NCBI GenBank assembly: GCA_034679345.1
Contig: JAXDAY010000028.1
Span: 62,001 to 126,000 of the forward strand
Reading direction: 5' to 3'
DNA length: 64,000 bases
Origin: JAXDAY01 sp034679345
Lineage (GTDB): Bacteria; Eisenbacteria; RBG-16-71-46; CAIMUX01; VGJL01
Shown here piece after piece: positions 41,284-49,731 of this stretch (within the stretch, counting starts at the first letter, position 1; each line of letters starts with the position of its first letter). The position numbers were made by a program, and so were the translations under genes. The notes beneath the pieces were generated by a model. That model was not told the origin of the DNA, made no database searches, and was given only the letters and a program-made list of their open reading frames with translations.

Positions 41284-43182
41284 CTAGCGAGCGGACGCCC
41301 GGACCAGCTCCTCGCCGAGGACATCCGGCGAGGCTCCGGCGAAGTACAAGCGCGCCCAGATCTCCAATCCCACGAGGCTGAAGAGGAAGTAAGAGTCGCG
41401 GCTCAGGTGCTCGCGAACCACGGCGGTCTCCCTCTCGCCCCAGCGGAAGAAGTCGCGAACCATGCCGCCATCGAGAAGGCTTCCGCTGCGGGCCCACATC
41501 GCCTGAGGCAACTCGAAGCCGATCTTGGGCGCGCTCACGATTTCCCGCGGGAGGCGTCTGCGGGCTAGAATCCTGGAGATCTTCTTGCCCGTCCGCCCAT
41601 CGAACTTGTAGCGCGGCGGCAAGTGGAGAGCGAAGTCGATCAGATCGTTCTCCAGGTAGGGGACCCGCATCTCGATCGATGCCGCGAAACCCATCTTGTT
41701 GCGGCTCGCCAGCAACGTCCCCAGGTGGATGTGGAAATCGTCGTAGCAACGGGCGAGGTAAGCCCCCTCGTCGTCCGGGACGACTTCGCGCAAGCGATCG
41801 AAGAACGCAGCTTGACGGACCAGGCGCCGGCCCCCGTCGAGGAGGAAAGCGGCCCGAATCTCCCGCCGCGGGGTGGACGGATCATCCACGCGGCGGAACG
41901 GTTGGCGGGCAAGCTCCGCCAGATCGAGCGGCGCGAGGCGGCGAGCCGCCCTCCCCAGAAGTCTCAGCGGGGCTATGTTGGGCCAGAGCGCCGAGTGCCA
42001 TCGGCGCCTCCGCCACATCCGGTGAGTGGCGGCATGCCATGAATAGCCGCCGAAGATCTCATCGGCGCCCTCGCCGGCAAGCAGCGTCTTGAATCCATCC
42101 TGCCGGGCGGCCCGAGCGATCATGAGGTAGGGAATGTCATTTGCGAAGTAGAGCGGCTGATCGTTGTGGAGCACCGCGAGGGGCCAGAGGCGGAGGCAAT
42201 CCTCGAAGCTCACCGGCACGGGGCGAAGCTCGACGCTCAGGTGGCGGCAGACCGCCGTCGCCCGCGCTCTTTCCCGGCCGCCCACGCCTTCCACATCCGC
42301 GACATATCCCACGAGGTCCGGCTTCCTCTCGCGCGCGAGGGAGGCGATCAGCCCGGAGTCGACCCCTCCGCTGCAGGTCGTCGCCAGAGGGGCGTCGCTG
42401 CGGAGGTGAAGCTCCACGCTCCGCGATAGGAGGGTCTCGAGGTCGGAGGCCATGGCCGCCGGCGTGCGCGTCTCGCGGCGGCGCAAGCGGCGCGTGTCGA
42501 GATCGCGGAGGAGATCGAAGTAGGTGATCGTCTCCGTCCGCCCCTGCTCAATGCGAAGGACCGTCCCGGGCGGGACCGCCTCGATCCCGTCGAAGAGCGT
42601 CCGAGGTCCGTCGAGGCGCTCGTGGTATGCCTGCGCGGCCAGCGACAGCATGTCCGGACGGACGGCGATCCGCGGGTGGACCAGCAGGGCCTTCGCTTCG
42701 GAGGCGAAGGCGATCACGCCGTTCGCGCGCGCGACATAGAGCGGGACGATGCCCGCCCGGTCGCGAGCCAGATAGAGCGCGCCGGCGGAGCGATCGAAGT
42801 AGGCGACAGCGAACATTCCGTCAAGACGCGGGACGGCCGCCACGGGCCCCCAGGCCCGGAGGGCGTTAAAGGTCACCTCCGCGTCGGATCCGCCGCGAAA
42901 GCGGAATCCCTCGGCCTCGAGCGGCGCTCGAAGCTCGAGATGGTTGTACACTTCGCCGCTCTGGCAGAGAACCGCCTCGCCGTTCTCGCTCACGAATGGC
43001 TGATGGCCCGCCGGGGACAGGTCCAGGATGCTGAGGCGGCAATGACCCAGAGCCACGGGCCCATCGAGCCACGCCCCCTCGTCATCGGGGCCTCGGTGGC
43101 GCAATCTCGCCAACATCGCTTCCAGAATCGTCCGATCGGCCGGTTCCCCATCGAAGTTCCAGAATCCGGCGATTCCGCACAT
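41284..43182 (-). CDS. asnB: Asparagine synthase (glutamine-hydrolysing)
   Basis: A 632-residue two-domain enzyme. The N-terminal class II glutaminase starts with MCGIAGF (Cys2 nucleophile) and contains LRHRGPDDEG; the synthetase domain has the PP-loop TTCSGGVDSGLIAS and the motif GEGADEIFGGY. The C-terminal part has NKMGFAASIEMRVPYLENDLIDFALHLPP. Some asnB paralogues in polysaccharide clusters act on sugars or surface polymers rather than free aspartate. The divergent ATP-grasp and the nearby CapK and FemAB genes favour such a role here, but this is an inference. Confidence 0.93.
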   Translation of the reverse strand: MCGIAGFWNFDGEPADRTILEAMLARLRHRGPDDEGAWLDGPVALGHCRLSILDLSPAGHQPFVSENGEAVLCQSGEVYNHLELRAPLEAEGFRFRGGSDAEVTFNALRAWGPVAAVPRLDGMFAVAYFDRSAGALYLARDRAGIVPLYVARANGVIAFASEAKALLVHPRIAVRPDMLSLAAQAYHERLDGPRTLFDGIEAVPPGTVLRIEQGRTETITYFDLLRDLDTRRLRRRETRTPAAMASDLETLLSRSVELHLRSDAPLATTCSGGVDSGLIASLARERKPDLVGYVADVEGVGGRERARATAVCRHLSVELRPVPVSFEDCLRLWPLAVLHNDQPLYFANDIPYLMIARAARQDGFKTLLAGEGADEIFGGYSWHAATHRMWRRRRWHSALWPNIAPLRLLGRAARRLAPLDLAELARQPFRRVDDPSTPRREIRAAFLLDGGRRLVRQAAFFDRLREVVPDDEGAYLARCYDDFHIHLGTLLASRNKMGFAASIEMRVPYLENDLIDFALHLPPRYKFDGRTGKKISRILARRRLPREIVSAPKIGFELPQAMWARSGSLLDGGMVRDFFRWGERETAVVREHLSRDSYFLFSLVGLEIWARLYFAGASPDVLGEELVRASAR

Positions 43183-43279
43183 CTTGGACTCCTTCGAAAC
43201 ATTCCGCGCGCAGATCGTTCGAAATCGCGCAGTATCGGCAGATTCCGCAACGCATGCTTCGACGCGATAGACAATAGGC

Positions 43280-43309
43280 TTGAGCCGCGGTCGTCGGAAG
43301 AGATAGAAT
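43280..43309 (+). promoter_or_regulatory. Sigma-70-like promoter of the ATP-grasp gene
   Basis: TTGAGC (43280-43285) and TAGAAT (43304-43309) with 18-base spacing, in the divergent region between asnB and the ATP-grasp gene. Expected start at about 43316, a short leader before the ATG at 43338. Confidence 0.5.
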
Positions 43310-43337
43310 TGATCGGCTTGCGGAACACATAGGTTGG

Positions 43338-44603
43338 ATGTCGTCTCGATCCGATCGCATGAGCGCGAATGGGCCGCCGGCTCCCAATCCGGCGATTGTG
43401 CTCGATCTCGGGGTGAACGGGCTCGGAGTCGTCCGGAGCCTTGGTCGCAAGGGGGTTCGAGTACTCGGAACGCCGTTCATCGAGCGAGGGGCGGCGCTGC
43501 ATTCGCGCTACTGCGAGATCGTCGAGTTGCCGAGCGCCGACGAGGACGAGTTCCTGTCGCGCCTTCTGGCGCTCTGCCGCAGTCTTCCGGCTCCTCCGGT
43601 TCTCTATCCGACGAGCGACGAGTCTCTGTCTCTCATCTCGAAGCACGAGGAGCAACTCGCTGAGACGGCGCTCTTCGTCCTCTCCGAGCGAAAGACGATG
43701 CTGGATGTCCTGAACAAGGACACGACCTGGAAGCTCGCTGTGGACTGCGGCATGCGCATCCCTGCGACTTATGTCGCCGGGTCGTTCAGTCAACTGCGCG
43801 AGATTGCCGGCGCGATGCCCTATCCGGTCCTCTTCAAGCCGATGAACCACTACTCCTTCTACCTGCCGGGCCGCGCCAAGAACCTCGTCTTCCGCAATCC
43901 CGACGAGATGACGGCGTACTTCAACGAGCGGCCGGAAGTGGCGTCCAAGGGGGTGTTCCAGGAGATCATCGTCGGCGGCGACGGCAACATCCTGGTGTGC
44001 GCGGCCTACTTCGACAGGGACTCGAAGCCGCTCGCGATCTACACGGGACGCAAGAACCGCCAGCTCCAGCCCGATTTCGGCGTCACCTGCTACGGGATCA
44101 GCGAGCGTCTCCCCGAGATCGCGGAGCGGACCGTCTGCTGCCTCGAGGGGATTCGCTATAGAGGGCTTGTCGCGGTCGAATACGTTCGCGAGCTGAGCAC
44201 GGGACAGATCTACTTTCTCGAGATCAATGGTCGCTCGTACTACCACAACGAGCTCTTCCGCGCGTGCGGCGTCGACCTCTCGTGGATCGCATACCTGGAC
44301 GCCGTCCGGAGTCCGATGCTGGCGCGGGAAATCCACCCCCAGCAGCGGTACGGTCTCAGGTGGCTCGACTTCGCCCGGGACGCGCGGTCGTTTCGCCAGA
44401 AGCATCGGGCCGGGCAGCTCGGCTGGGGGAGCTGGCTCTGGTCGCTCACAAAAGCCCGCTCATTCGCCGTATTCGCGATGGACGACCTGCGGCCCTTCTG
44501 GAACGGCGCCCGGAAACTCGCCTGGCGGCAGGTGGTGAAGGCGGCGAGGCGGGGCCGGGCCAGCCTGCCCGGCGGAAGAAGCGTCAGCGTGAGACCCGGC
44601 TGA
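43338..44603 (+). CDS. ATP-grasp carboxylate-amine ligase
   Basis: A 421-residue ATP-grasp enzyme. The N-terminal Rossmann-like region begins AIVLDLGVNGLGVVRSLGRK; the ATP-grasp core shows PVLFKPMNHYSFYLPG, then the metal-binding segment IYFLEINGRSYYHNELF. This resembles ligases acting on carboxyl groups in surface-polymer and D-aspartate ligase-like families. An AGGTTGG site supports the ATG at 43338; an ATG at 43359 is possible. The end overlaps the convergent CapK-like gene by 20 bases. Substrate unknown. Confidence 0.82.
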   Translation: MSSRSDRMSANGPPAPNPAIVLDLGVNGLGVVRSLGRKGVRVLGTPFIERGAALHSRYCEIVELPSADEDEFLSRLLALCRSLPAPPVLYPTSDESLSLISKHEEQLAETALFVLSERKTMLDVLNKDTTWKLAVDCGMRIPATYVAGSFSQLREIAGAMPYPVLFKPMNHYSFYLPGRAKNLVFRNPDEMTAYFNERPEVASKGVFQEIIVGGDGNILVCAAYFDRDSKPLAIYTGRKNRQLQPDFGVTCYGISERLPEIAERTVCCLEGIRYRGLVAVEYVRELSTGQIYFLEINGRSYYHNELFRACGVDLSWIAYLDAVRSPMLAREIHPQQRYGLRWLDFARDARSFRQKHRAGQLGWGSWLWSLTKARSFAVFAMDDLRPFWNGARKLAWRQVVKAARRGRASLPGGRSVSVRPG

Positions 44604-45972
44604 TCGCGTACCGGTACTTTCCCGACGGCTCCGCCGAGATCTCGTCCCGCACCTGGACCTCGACCGCGCAATCCTCGCCCATGGCCCGGCGGATCTTTTC
44701 GGCGAGGTCGCGTGCGCGCTCGTGGAATTCGCCGCTCTGCGGCGTGAGCGGAGGTTCCAGGACCAGGTGGATCACGACTCGCGACACTTCCTCCTGGATC
44801 AGCTGGATCTTCCGGATCCACCCCGCCTTCAAGACGACGCCGACCAGGTGGATGAAGAAGAGGCCCGAGACCAATCCGCCGTCGGAACGCAGGAAGGTGT
44901 CGGTGACGCGGCCGGTGACCTGCTCGAGGATGGGCCAACCGTTGCGCGAAGCGGGGCAGCTCGCAAAGCGGGCGAGGTCTCCGATGCGGTACCGGATGAG
45001 GGGCATGGCGTAGTTCGTCAGGGAGGTGATGACGACCTCGCCTTCTTCCATCGGCGCCGCGGATGAGCCGTCGCGGCGCAGGATCTCCACCCATCGAAGG
45101 GGAGCGGCCACGACCAATCCCGCCTGCTCCCGGTCCTCGCCTGCGATTCCGCCGAACTCCCTCGCGGCGTAGCGGTTGAACACCGGGGCGCCGAGGGCGC
45201 GTTCGATTGTTTCGCGATGGTGCGGGAGGAGCGAACCCGAGGAGCTCATGATGGAGTCGGGCGCATGGATCGACAGCTTGGCGCCCGCGACGAAGCAGGA
45301 GAATTCGTAGAGGCTGTCGGCGTAGCCGAGAATGTGGCGAGGACGCCACCGGTTGATTCGTTCGCCATATTCCGCCATCTGCGCGGTCGTCATACGGAAG
45401 GAGTTCAGGACGAGCTCGTTCCGGCGCCATCGGTAGAGACGCCGTCTGAGCGGTTCGCGCCCGCCGAGGGTGTCGCGCTCCGATCCCCAGAGCTTGGCGC
45501 GCCGGATGCCCGGGTATGCGCCGATCCACTCGTCGAAGAGACGCTCGATCGCCACCCGCCAGTATCCTTCATCGCGATCCTGGATGAACTTCACGGGCAC
45601 GCCGGTCGATCCGCCCGTCGCGTTCAAGATCCAGGATCGCTCGGCGAGATCGTCGGATTGAAGCCGCTCGAACTCCCGGCGCAGGGTTTCACGTTCCAGG
45701 CAGGGGATGTCCGTGATGGACCGGACGCGAACGCGGCCGTCGTCCAGTAAGCCCTGCGCTCGAAACAGGTCGCGGTAGTAGGGAACATGCCGCGCGGCGT
45801 GGTCCAGCAGTCGCTGGAGCATCTCCTCTCTGAGCAGGCGCGAGCCCGCTTCGCCAAGGGTCTGCCAACTCTGCAGCATCTTCAGGTGTCGCTTCCAGAT
45901 GCGGCGGAGGCCGAGACTCGAATCGAAGAGGAATCTCCGGATCGCCGGGGCTTTGGATTCCGATGAGTTCAT
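44584..45972 (-). CDS. CapK/PaaK-like adenylate-forming enzyme
   Basis: A 462-residue protein of the phenylacetate-CoA ligase-like group often found in capsule and exopolysaccharide clusters (CapK). Motifs: LNATGGSTGVPVKFIQD (P-loop-like SxGTTG equivalent), YADSLYEFS, FNRYAAREFGGIAGED and YRIGDLARF, the adenylation signature. I prefer the ATG at 45972 (MNSSESKAP) because GAGGGG lies upstream; another ATG at 45990 is in frame. It may activate a carboxylate that is transferred to a surface sugar or peptide. Confidence 0.85.
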   Translation of the reverse strand: MNSSESKAPAIRRFLFDSSLGLRRIWKRHLKMLQSWQTLGEAGSRLLREEMLQRLLDHAARHVPYYRDLFRAQGLLDDGRVRVRSITDIPCLERETLRREFERLQSDDLAERSWILNATGGSTGVPVKFIQDRDEGYWRVAIERLFDEWIGAYPGIRRAKLWGSERDTLGGREPLRRRLYRWRRNELVLNSFRMTTAQMAEYGERINRWRPRHILGYADSLYEFSCFVAGAKLSIHAPDSIMSSSGSLLPHHRETIERALGAPVFNRYAAREFGGIAGEDREQAGLVVAAPLRWVEILRRDGSSAAPMEEGEVVITSLTNYAMPLIRYRIGDLARFASCPASRNGWPILEQVTGRVTDTFLRSDGGLVSGLFFIHLVGVVLKAGWIRKIQLIQEEVSRVVIHLVLEPPLTPQSGEFHERARDLAEKIRRAMGEDCAVEVQVRDEISAEPSGKYRYAISRVSR

Positions 45973-46297
45973 CTCGATTCGTCCCCTCATCAGAGTCGAC
46001 GGATTTGATCCGCCGATCCCCCGTGCCGGTGATGCAACCGCTCGGCGTGAGCCGGCCTCGCGGCGCCGATCGAGCGCGGGCGCCGCTTCCGACCGCGCGC
46101 CATGGTATCACGATCTCGACGCGTCCTGCGTTTTGGGTCCAGTCCAAATTGGATCGTTTCGAGTGCGCCACATCGCCGGCTTCGCTGGTGCGGCGCCCCC
46201 GGTTGCGCTAGAATCGTTCCGGCCGAGACGACCGCTCTCGTCGCGATCGAGTTGTGAAGCGCGTGGGATCATCCCGAGTGAGACGGAGGTACCCTCC
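45973..46297. other. Divergent intergenic region
   Basis: About 320 bases between the start of the CapK-like gene and the LVIVD gene. No gene or clear promoter was recognised; it should hold the promoters for both. Confidence 0.45.
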
Positions 46298-48529
46298 ATG
46301 AAATCGCACTGCCTCGCCCTTGGTCTCTTGCCAATCCTGAGCCTGCTTGCTGCCGCTCCGGGGCTGGCCGACTGCGTTGACTATGAGGACCACTTTCATC
46401 TCGAGGCGTCGCTCGAACTGCCTGGCGCGGCGTTTGGGATCGCAGTGTCGGAGCACTACGCGTATGTGGCCCAGTCCTCCTGCCTCGGCGGGCAGTCCTG
46501 TCTGGACATCGTGGACATCGAGAACCCTGCCGATCCGCGGGGGATCGGACACATCCAGCTTCCGACCTGGGGGGTGCGAGTCGCCGTCTCCGGAGGATAT
46601 GCCTACGTCTCCGAGGAGGGGTATCAACAGGAGACGCCCGCTCTCCAGGTGATCGATGTCTCCGACCCTCAGTCGCCCAAGACCGTCGGAGCCATCGGCC
46701 TGCCGCCGGGCGTAGGTGGAATCGCCGTTTCCGGTTCGCATGCGTTTGTAGCGAACGGCGCGCACGGACTCCAGATCATCGATGTATCCGATCCGACGCA
46801 TCCGCGGCGAAGGGCCCGCCTCGAGACCGATGGTTCCGCGTGCGCCGTTGCCTTCCAGCCTGGCGTGCCCGGATCGAGACCAAGGTATGCCTATGTCGCC
46901 GACGGCTACGAGGGGCTGTTGGTGATCGATCTCGCCAGTCTGAGATTCCCCCGGATCGTCGGCCGCGCGGCCCTCGGCGAATGGGTCTCTGCCTTGGACC
47001 TCGTCGTGTTGGGCGACTATGCTTATGTCGCGGGGGATTGTTCCGGGCTCTTCGTGGTCGACATCTCGGTCCCCGATCGACCCGAGGTCGTCGGTCAGGT
47101 GGACACACCCGGCTGCGCTTACGGGATCGCTGTGGAAGGCTCGCGTGTCTTCATTGCGGACGACGGGTTCGGCTTTCAAGTGATCGACGTTTCAGATCCC
47201 GTGAACCCGCGCATCGCGGGGAGCGTGAACTGCGCATATATGTACGGCTGCACCGTGGTTGGCGACCATGCATTCATTGCGGCCTATGAGCGTGGATTGC
47301 AGGTCATCGATGTCGCCGGCGAGGAGAGTGTCCAGCCGATCGGCAGTCTGAGGACGATCGGTCAAGCCCAAGGCCTGACGGTCTCGGGAAGTCACGCCTT
47401 TCTCGCCTGCGGAGAACAAGGACTTCAGGTGGTCGATGTCGCCGAGCCAGAACAACCCGCGCTCGTGGGAGGATTGGACACGCCAGGATGGGCGAGCCGT
47501 CCGACCCTCCTGGGAGACTATGTCTGCTTCCCGGATGGGGGGTCGGTGGTGCGAGTGATCGACATCTCGGACCCGACCTTGCCGGAGCAAGTCGCGCGGA
47601 TCGATACCCACAGGGCAGCGGCGGCGGTGGCTGCGAACGAGAGGCACCTGTTTGTGGCCGAGGACTATTACTTCCAGATCTTCGACCTCCTCCAACCGTG
47701 GCTCCCGGTCCTGGTGGGGAATCTGCCGGAGGTCAATGCCGGTCCGATCACGGTCGGGGGTGACTATGTTTATGTCGCGGGGTGGAACGAGCTACAGGTC
47801 ATTGATGTCTCGGACCCCAGCAATCCAGTGCAGGTCGCCGAGATCGCGATGTTCGGGACCACCGGTCTCGCTGCCTCCGGGTCCTATCTCTTCGTGGCGG
47901 TAAACTATATGCCCCGGCTCTGCATCGTGGACATCTCGACCCCTTGCGCGCCTCAGATCGTGAGCAGCGTCGATTCCTCTTATTGGGTGACGGATGTCAC
48001 CGTCGCCGGGGACATGGTCTATCTGGCCTCGTACGAGGGCGTCCAAGTCGTCGATGTCGAAGACTGCCTGAATCCTCATACCCTGGGCGGAGGGGACACT
48101 GTTGACCTCGCGAACGGCGTGGTGATCGCGAACGGCGTCGCGTATCTCACTTTGTTCGGTCATGGGACCTTCTCCGGTCTCGTGATCCTTCCGAGTCAGT
48201 GCGCGGGTGGAAACCATCTGGAGACATCCGGTGCATCGGATTCGATGCCGGCGGGCGCTGCCTTCCTGCACGTCGAACCCAACCCGGTCCGACGGGGCGA
48301 CCCAGTCCGCTTCACGCTCCCGATAGATGGCTTCGAGCAGGCAAGAATCCACGATGCGACCGGACGGCTGGTAAGACGTCTGGCGCTCACTCCAATGTCT
48401 CTTGCCTCCCAGCGACTCGAGTGGGATGGGAGTGACGAGCATCGTCGCCCTGTCCCCGCAGGGATCTACTTCATCCGGGTGGACAATCCCCGATGCAGGA
48501 TGACATCGCGCGTGGTTGTCCTGGACTGA
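46298..48529 (+). CDS. Secreted LVIVD-repeat protein (paralogue 2)
   Basis: A 743-residue secreted protein; the ATG at 46298 follows GGAGGT and opens a signal peptide (MKSHCLALGLLPILSLLAAA). About 13 LVIVD-type repeats follow (ALQVIDVSDPQSPKTVG, GLLVIDLASLRFPRIVG, GLQVVDVAEPEQPALVG). Several blades near the N-terminus contain extra cysteines (SCLGGQSC). The C-terminal domain is FlgD-like (EPNPVRRGDPVRFTLPI, HDATGRLVRRLAL, VPAGIYFIRVDN). Same family as the gene at 35716; exported and probably cell-bound. Confidence 0.87.
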   Translation: MKSHCLALGLLPILSLLAAAPGLADCVDYEDHFHLEASLELPGAAFGIAVSEHYAYVAQSSCLGGQSCLDIVDIENPADPRGIGHIQLPTWGVRVAVSGGYAYVSEEGYQQETPALQVIDVSDPQSPKTVGAIGLPPGVGGIAVSGSHAFVANGAHGLQIIDVSDPTHPRRRARLETDGSACAVAFQPGVPGSRPRYAYVADGYEGLLVIDLASLRFPRIVGRAALGEWVSALDLVVLGDYAYVAGDCSGLFVVDISVPDRPEVVGQVDTPGCAYGIAVEGSRVFIADDGFGFQVIDVSDPVNPRIAGSVNCAYMYGCTVVGDHAFIAAYERGLQVIDVAGEESVQPIGSLRTIGQAQGLTVSGSHAFLACGEQGLQVVDVAEPEQPALVGGLDTPGWASRPTLLGDYVCFPDGGSVVRVIDISDPTLPEQVARIDTHRAAAAVAANERHLFVAEDYYFQIFDLLQPWLPVLVGNLPEVNAGPITVGGDYVYVAGWNELQVIDVSDPSNPVQVAEIAMFGTTGLAASGSYLFVAVNYMPRLCIVDISTPCAPQIVSSVDSSYWVTDVTVAGDMVYLASYEGVQVVDVEDCLNPHTLGGGDTVDLANGVVIANGVAYLTLFGHGTFSGLVILPSQCAGGNHLETSGASDSMPAGAAFLHVEPNPVRRGDPVRFTLPIDGFEQARIHDATGRLVRRLALTPMSLASQRLEWDGSDEHRRPVPAGIYFIRVDNPRCRMTSRVVVLD

Positions 48530-48601
48530 CGGGGTGGTGGAGCTGAGGCGACCAGGCGATCACCTTGGGGTCTCTCATCTGCGCGGGGTCGAACGCGCCG
48601 A

Positions 48602-49471
48602 TCAGCGATAGAGGACGCGGATCTCGCCCCAGGTCGCATCCTTCATCGCCGTGGGGACGCATGGATTTGGCGTGCAGTCCATCCATGGCGCCTGCGGCTC
48701 TCCCCCTTCGGCCTCGCAATCGACCATGTTCATGATCCGACACTCTCCGTCCGCAAGACAGCAGGCCAGGACCGGCGTGTGGCAGGGATTCGGATCGCAT
48801 GAGGATCCCGGTCCCATCCACTCGAACGAATCGGACGCATGGCGGCAGTCGAGAAAGCTCAAAGCCCGGCAGGTTCCATCGAGGAAGCAGCAGGCCCCCG
48901 GATAGGTGTCGCAGCGGTCCGGCTCACACGCGTAGCCGTTGGGAAAACCTCCGGCCGCGAGGCACTCCGCAGTCGTGTCGTAGAAGGAGCAGGTCCCGTC
49001 CTCGAAGCAGCATGCATGGTCGCACCCGGAGTTCGGGCAGGGATTCGGGTCGCAGCTGTCCTCCCCCTCCAACCAGAAGCAGTAGTCGGGATGCGCGATG
49101 CAGTCTTCCTCCGGGAGCAGAAGACAGACCGCGGTGCCGAGGCAGCACGCATAGAAGGGCCCGGGGCAGGGATTCGGGTCGCAGAGACCGCCGGCGGGCC
49201 AACCTCCATGGGCGAAGCACCACTCATCCTCGCAGGCGATCTCTACGCAAGACCCATCGGGAAAGCAGCAGCCGACCGGCTGCGGGCAGGGGTTGGGGTC
49301 TCAGTCGGCTCCCGGGATGAACGCGCAGCCTCCGGCCTCGAAGCACGCCTCTTCCCCGTCGATCATGATGCAGCTTCCGTCGGGAAAGCAGCAGATCCCG
49401 GGCTCCGCCCGTGTAGCGCATGGGACGGCAAAAGCCAAAAAGAGCAGACCCGAGAGCACGAGACGGGACAT
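48602..49471 (-). CDS. Secreted Cys-rich repeat protein with in-frame TGA at a conserved Cys position
   Basis: A reading frame of 289 residues plus stop, from an ATG with AAGGAGGTGG (49471), signal peptide MSRLVLSGLLFLAFAVPCAT, then six repeats of about 40 residues of the form CC-xx-DG-x-C-x(n)-C-x(n)-C-DPNPC. At codon 57 (49303-49301) the frame has TGA where repeats 2-6 all have Cys before DPNPC or its variants. The frame is otherwise open on both sides, and the downstream part has no start of its own. The C-terminus ends ATWGEIRVLYR, like the beta-helix protein at 31799. Either a nonsense mutation or sequence error, or a selenocysteine codon. Its final stop is also TGA. Confidence 0.7.
49268..49303 (-). 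other. TGA codon followed by a SECIS-like hairpin
   Basis: After the TGA (49303-49301), 23 bases lead to the loop of a hairpin: GCAGCC (49283-49278), loop GGTC (49277-49274), GGCTGC (49273-49268). The loop sequence equals the GGUC of the Escherichia coli fdhF SECIS, and the distance from TGA to loop is in the range known for bacterial SECIS elements. The stem is only six base pairs and lies in GC-rich coding sequence, so chance is possible. Confidence 0.3.
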
Positions 49472-49731
49472 GACGGCCACCTCCTTGAAGCAGGCTGGGC
49501 ATGCCGCGCCCATTCGAGCGAGCGTCCGAATCTTACGCGCTTCCGGACAGAAGGGCAACCGAGCTGGATTGCCGGTGAAACAAACCGGTCGCACATCCAT
49601 TTCGGTTCGCGCCACGCGCCCCCAAGGCTTGGGCATGTACCACTCCTTGAGATGTTGGACTCCGCAGTGGCGGTAGGGACCAGACACCCTCCCCTCCCGT
49701 GCCCTCTCGCCGGCGCGGCCTCGTTCTCCGC

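Noticed and set aside
49301..49303. General reassignment of TGA as a sense codon in this organism
   Set aside because: Many genes in the window, including this one at its end, use TGA as their normal stop, so only a local recoding or a mutation is possible.
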